Positions 60,209-64,000 of a DNA stretch of 64,000 nt are shown here, piece after piece. Position 1 is the stretch's first letter, and each line of letters begins with the position of its first letter. The notes beneath the pieces are model-generated. The model did no database searches. It worked only from the letters and a program-made list of their open reading frames with translations, and was not told the DNA's origin. A program made the position numbers and the translations under genes. The stretch is from Chondrosia reniformis (lineage: Eukaryota; Porifera; Demospongiae; Chondrillida; Chondrillidae): NCBI GenBank assembly GCA_947172415.1, contig OX359199.1, forward strand, positions 6,038,384-6,102,383, written 5' to 3'.

Positions 60209-61005
60209 TCCTTGGCCAAGGAAGCACTAGGGGTTATACAGGAAGGACTGGAGTATGAACCTAACTGAGCAGAAGTATACTGCTGCACTTGGGTGAGTTT
60301 GCCTCCAGTCTGGTTAGCATAATATAATAATGCCTATATAGTGTATTGGAGGTATATCTGTCTACTAGTCCTCCAGGATGACCTGGTTTTCACATATATA
60401 GTCTATTTGTCCCTAATTTAATACAACTCTTTCAAGCAATTGCCAATTCTATGCCTTCCTAGGAAATTTGTATTTGGAAGACTTGAAGGATTTCTCTGCT
60501 GCCAAGGTTCACTATAAAAGAGCAGTATCTGCTGATCCCTCCAATGTTAAAATCCTTCTGTCTGCAGCCAACACATTAAGGTAATATTATTTATATTAAG
60601 CTTATAGTGAATTGGCGAATGTGACAGGTGTTTCACTTGACTATGATTGCCTCCACATGCTAGAGAGTCCAAACATCATGCTGATGCTGAAGAGTATTAC
60701 AAGACAGCAGTGGAACGGGTGCCAGAGGTTCTTTGCACTACACAAGTCACACACTGTAAACACTAGTGCCATATTTGGCTATAGCAGTATGAAAGAGCCA
60801 TTATGTGCAGATATCTCTTCCTTTATTTAATTGTTGTGTTTTCTTATTTGTAGTCTTTTCCTGCTCATGCTAATTATGGGGCCTTCCTTCACTTGATGAA
60901 GAAGTATGACAAAGTTGAACACCATTACAAAGTGGCTTTGCAAATAGATCCAAATGATCAGTTAACTTGAGCAAATTGAGAAGGGTTTTGAAAACTCATC
61001 AGTAA
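60209..61005 (+). pseudogene. Partial duplicate of TMTC 3' exons
   Basis: A copy of the last four TMTC exons and their introns. The first exon copy has lost its acceptor (AAAAG became AAAC before TCCTTGG) and carries a TGA at about 60265 (EPN-stop). The last exon copy has a 15-nt deletion giving LT-stop (QLT then TGA). Introns are as well conserved as exons. This is a recent local duplication that could not make a working C-terminus. Confidence 0.88.
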
Positions 61006-61139
61006 TCCAATTTTAGCCTTTCACAAACGTCTAGTTCTTGTATGTTATTTTTATGTAATAATGAACTCACTCAAGACAAGATTGTGTATACATATACTAC
61101 ATATAGAGAGATGCACACATTAATTAATGCACCATCAGC

Positions 61140-61400
61140 ATCATATATGAGAGGCTCCAAGCTGGCAGGCCAGAATGGTCACTATTTATACTCAACTCAG
61201 TATGCAGAAAAAGAAAAAAGAGAGAGAAAACATTTTAGCTGTGTAATTGATCCAAATGCTGACTCCCGTGGTGGTAGCATAAGCTTGATACTCGCGTCAC
61301 TGGCTACCACTCCAGCTCTGAGTGACTGTAGAAAAACGCCACTCATATAGCTGAAACTACATTGCTACATTACTAACTCTTGCGGCTGTTTTTCTCTTTA
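61140..61400 (+). repeat. Second copy of TMTC downstream flank
   Basis: Matches 59740-59990 (GCTTGATACTCGCGTCACTG, CTGTAGAAAAACGCCACT), extending the duplication beyond the pseudogene. Confidence 0.75.
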
Positions 61401-61544
61401 AGCTTAACCTTATCACTGCTTACACTGTCTGCTAATTCATTCATGGCTAACTGACTATAGTCTCAGGTTTGTTACTTACATGTAGGTGTGCTGTGTGAAG
61501 GCATCAGTCTTTCATGCCCTGTGCCTAATTTATAATTCTTCTTA

Positions 61545-63600
61545 GCTAAATCGCCTCGACTGACATTTAGTCATTCCAAAATTCACAACCCTAGTTTTTG
61601 ACCGAATATGAGGTGGTGAAGCCTCGACTGACATTTAGTCACTCCAAATTTACAACCCGGGTTTGACCGAATGAAGTCGAGAAGCCTCGACTGACATTTA
61701 GTCACTCTAAATTCACAACCCGGGTTTGACCCAATGAAGTCGAAAAGCCTCGACTGACATTTAGTCACTCCAAATTCACAACCCGGGTTTGACCGAATGA
61801 AGTCGAGAAGCCTCGACTGACATTTAGTCACTCTAAATTCACAACCCGGGTTTGACCCAATGAAGTCGAAAAGCCTCGACTGACATTTAGTCACTCCAAA
61901 TTCACAACCCGGGTTTGACCGAATGAAGTCGAGAAGCCTCGACTGACATTTAGTCACTCCAAATTCACAACCCGGGTTTGACCGAATGAAGTCGAAAAGC
62001 CTCGACTGACATTTAGTCACTCCAAATTCACAACCCGGGTTTGACCCAATGAAGTCGAGAAGCCTCGACTGACATTTAGTCACTCCAAATTCACAACCCG
62101 GATTTGACCGAATGAAGTCGAGAAGCCTCGACTGACATTTAGTCACTCCAAATTCACAACTCGGATTTGACCGAATGAAGTCGAGAAGCCTCGACTGACA
62201 TTTAGTCACTCCAAATTCACAACCCGAGTTTGACACAATGAAGTCGAGAAGCCTCGACTGACATTTAGTCACTCTAAATTCACAACCCGGGTTTGACCCA
62301 ATGAAGTCGAAAAGCCTCGACTGACATTTAGTCACTCCAAATTCACAACCCGGGTTTGACCGAATGAAGTCGAGAAGCCTCGACTGACATTTAGTCACTC
62401 CAAATTCACAACCCGGGTTTGACCGAATGAAGTCGAAAAGCCTCAACTGACATTTAGTCACTCCAAATTCACAACCCGGATTTGACCCAATGAAGTCGAG
62501 AAGCCTCGACTGACATTTAGTCACTCCAAATTCACAACCCGGGTTTGACCCAATGAAATCGAAAAGCCTCGACTGACATTTAGTCACTCCAAATTCACAA
62601 CCCGGATTTGACCCAATGAAGTCGAGAAGCCTCGACTGACATTTAGTCACTCCAAATTCACAACCCGGGTTTGACCCAATGAAATCGAAAAGCCTCGACT
62701 GACATTTAGTCACTCCAAATTCACAACCCGGATTTGACCGAATGAAGTCGAGAAGCCTCGACTGACATTTAGTCACTCCAAATTCACAACCCGGGTTTGA
62801 CCCAATGAAGTCGAGAAGCCTCGACTGACATTTAGTCACTCCAAATTCACAACCCGGTTTTTACCTTATGAAATCGAAAAGCCTCGACTGACATTTAGTC
62901 ACTCCAAATTCACAACCCGGTTTTTACCTTATGAAGTCGAGAAGCCTCGACTGACATTTAGTCACTCCAAATTCACAACCCGGGTTTGACCCAATGAAGT
63001 CAAGAAGCCTCGACTGACATTTAGTCACTCCAAATTCACAACCCGAGTTTGACCCAATGAAATCGAAAAGCCTTGACTGACATTTAGTCACTCCAAATTC
63101 ACAACCCGGGTTTGACCCAATGAAGTCGAGAAGCCTCGACTGACATTTAGTCAAAACAAATTCACAATCCGGGTTTGACCCAATGAAGTCGAGAAGCCTC
63201 GACTGATATTTAGTCACTCTAAATTCACAACCCGGGTTTGACCGAATGAAATCGAAAAGCCTCGACTGACATTTAGTCACTCCAAATTTACAATCCGGGT
63301 TTGACCCAATGAAGTCGAGAAGCCTCGACTGATATTTAGTCACTCTAAATTCACAACCCGGGTTTGACCGAATGAAATCGAAAAGCCTCGACTGACATTT
63401 AGTCACTCCAAATTCACAACCCGAGTTTGACCCAATGAAGTCGAGAAGCCTCGACTGACATTTAGTCGAAACAAAATCACAACCCGAGTTTTGACCAAAT
63501 GAAGTCGAGTAGCTTCGATCGACCGTGAGGCACTCCAAAAATTGTAATCCGACTTTTACCGGATGTAATCGAAAATGCTTCGATTCATCACTGGGTCGCT
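61545..63600. repeat. 63-bp satellite array, about 32 units
   Basis: Head-to-tail units of 63 bp contain CCTCGACTGACATTTAGTCA and TTCACAACCCGGGTTTGACC. Each unit joint forms a perfect 7-bp hairpin AGTCGAG-AAGC-CTCGACT, or a related form with AAAAGCC. Units with GAGAAG and GAAAAG alternate over much of the array, giving a 126-bp higher-order period with some irregular steps. The outermost units (61546-61680 and 63480-63600) are the most diverged. The minus strand stays open for 418 and 226 codons only because 63 is divisible by three; most unit differences change the encoded residue, which argues against coding. Confidence 0.9.
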
Positions 63601-64000
63601 CCAAATTTCCATGTCGACCTTTACCGGATATTGGTGACCACTAAATTTTAGTCGACAAGCTCATCAGGAGAAGGCCGAATGACTAAAATTTTATGTTGAC
63701 TACAGAAGGGGAACTCCTTCCTTTTCAGTCATTCGAGAAATGTCGGATACAAAAATTTGAAAGTGACCCCCAAATTTTCGAAATTTTTTCGATGTTTTTA
63801 TAAATGTGTTAATTACTTAATTATCACAACATACCTAAAGAAATTGAAAATTGAATCTTGTTAGTTATGAAATTGGCTTCATTTTGAAAGGCAATAGTGG
63901 CTGGTAAAGACTTAGTTGGTCAAAATATATCGAGATGCAGTTGCGACTTTTAGCGTCTTCTTGTCATCCCCTTGCGCGCCACTGTGTTCTTGCCTACTAT
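63601..64000. other. Flank of the satellite, nothing recognised
   Basis: Contains an imperfect inverted pair, ACTAAATTTTAGTCGAC near 63635 and GACTAAAATTTTATGTTGAC near 63680, next to the array end. The remainder is AT-rich without a gene. Confidence 0.4.

Noticed and set aside
58479-60830. Two near-identical 72-codon frames at 58479-58697 and 60612-60830
   Set aside because: They overlap the penultimate TMTC exon and its pseudogene copy in another frame; the TPR frame is the coding one.
61583-63604. 418- and 226-codon minus-strand frames in the satellite as a real repeat protein
   Set aside because: No signal peptide, no conserved start and mostly residue-changing differences between units; the frame is open only because the period is 63.

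Overview
The window is animal nuclear DNA: AT-rich, with short GT-AG introns, closely spaced genes and degenerate retroelements. Gene content (Penelope-like debris, MUC4/mesh-type extracellular proteins, rhotekin, TMTC) and compactness suggest a demosponge resembling Amphimedon. The species is my inference and was not tested. Exon joins below were worked out by hand from splice sites, reading phase and comparison of paralogues; every model given closes in frame.

Layout. 95-2057: last exons of GLRX3 (+). 3382-38522: a tandem cluster of four paralogous surface/secreted glycoprotein genes, called A (3382-11834), B (13683-17832), C (21766-27282) and D (29484-38522). A and D are long forms: an SHFRG-type N-terminal module, an Ig-like region, IPT/TIG, AMOP, vWD and EGF. 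A ends in a transmembrane helix and a short tail, D in an FN3-like domain without a helix. B and C are short forms that run from the N-terminal module through a linker straight into the helix and tail. 38890-44453: MTFMT (+), whose large second intron holds two paralogous multi-pass membrane protein genes on the minus strand. 44967-50567: two tandem single-pass membrane proteins (E, F) with long charged cytoplasmic 9-residue repeats. 50789-54017: rhotekin. 54253-58882: a TMTC-family O-mannosyltransferase, followed by a dead partial copy of its 3' end (60209-61005). 61545-63600: a 63-bp satellite array.

Mobile DNA is the most interesting layer. A 204-bp insertion in intron 1 of gene C carries a near-complete type I hammerhead ribozyme. 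It is flanked by a 15-bp target duplication and has an empty site in gene D, so it looks like a small retrozyme-type element. A decayed relative lies in gene A, a long inverted repeat with a hammerhead-like core lies in TMTC, and a Penelope-like reverse transcriptase/GIY-YIG remnant lies between A and B. Other reverse-transcriptase relics lie in introns of B, C and D.

The A-D cluster shows heavy recombination. A and D share nearly identical exons beside unrelated introns, and C is a hybrid of a D-like 5' part and a B-like remainder with a small inversion at the junction. GLRX3, MTFMT, rhotekin and TMTC are ordinary conserved genes; their proximity to the cluster does not imply a shared pathway.
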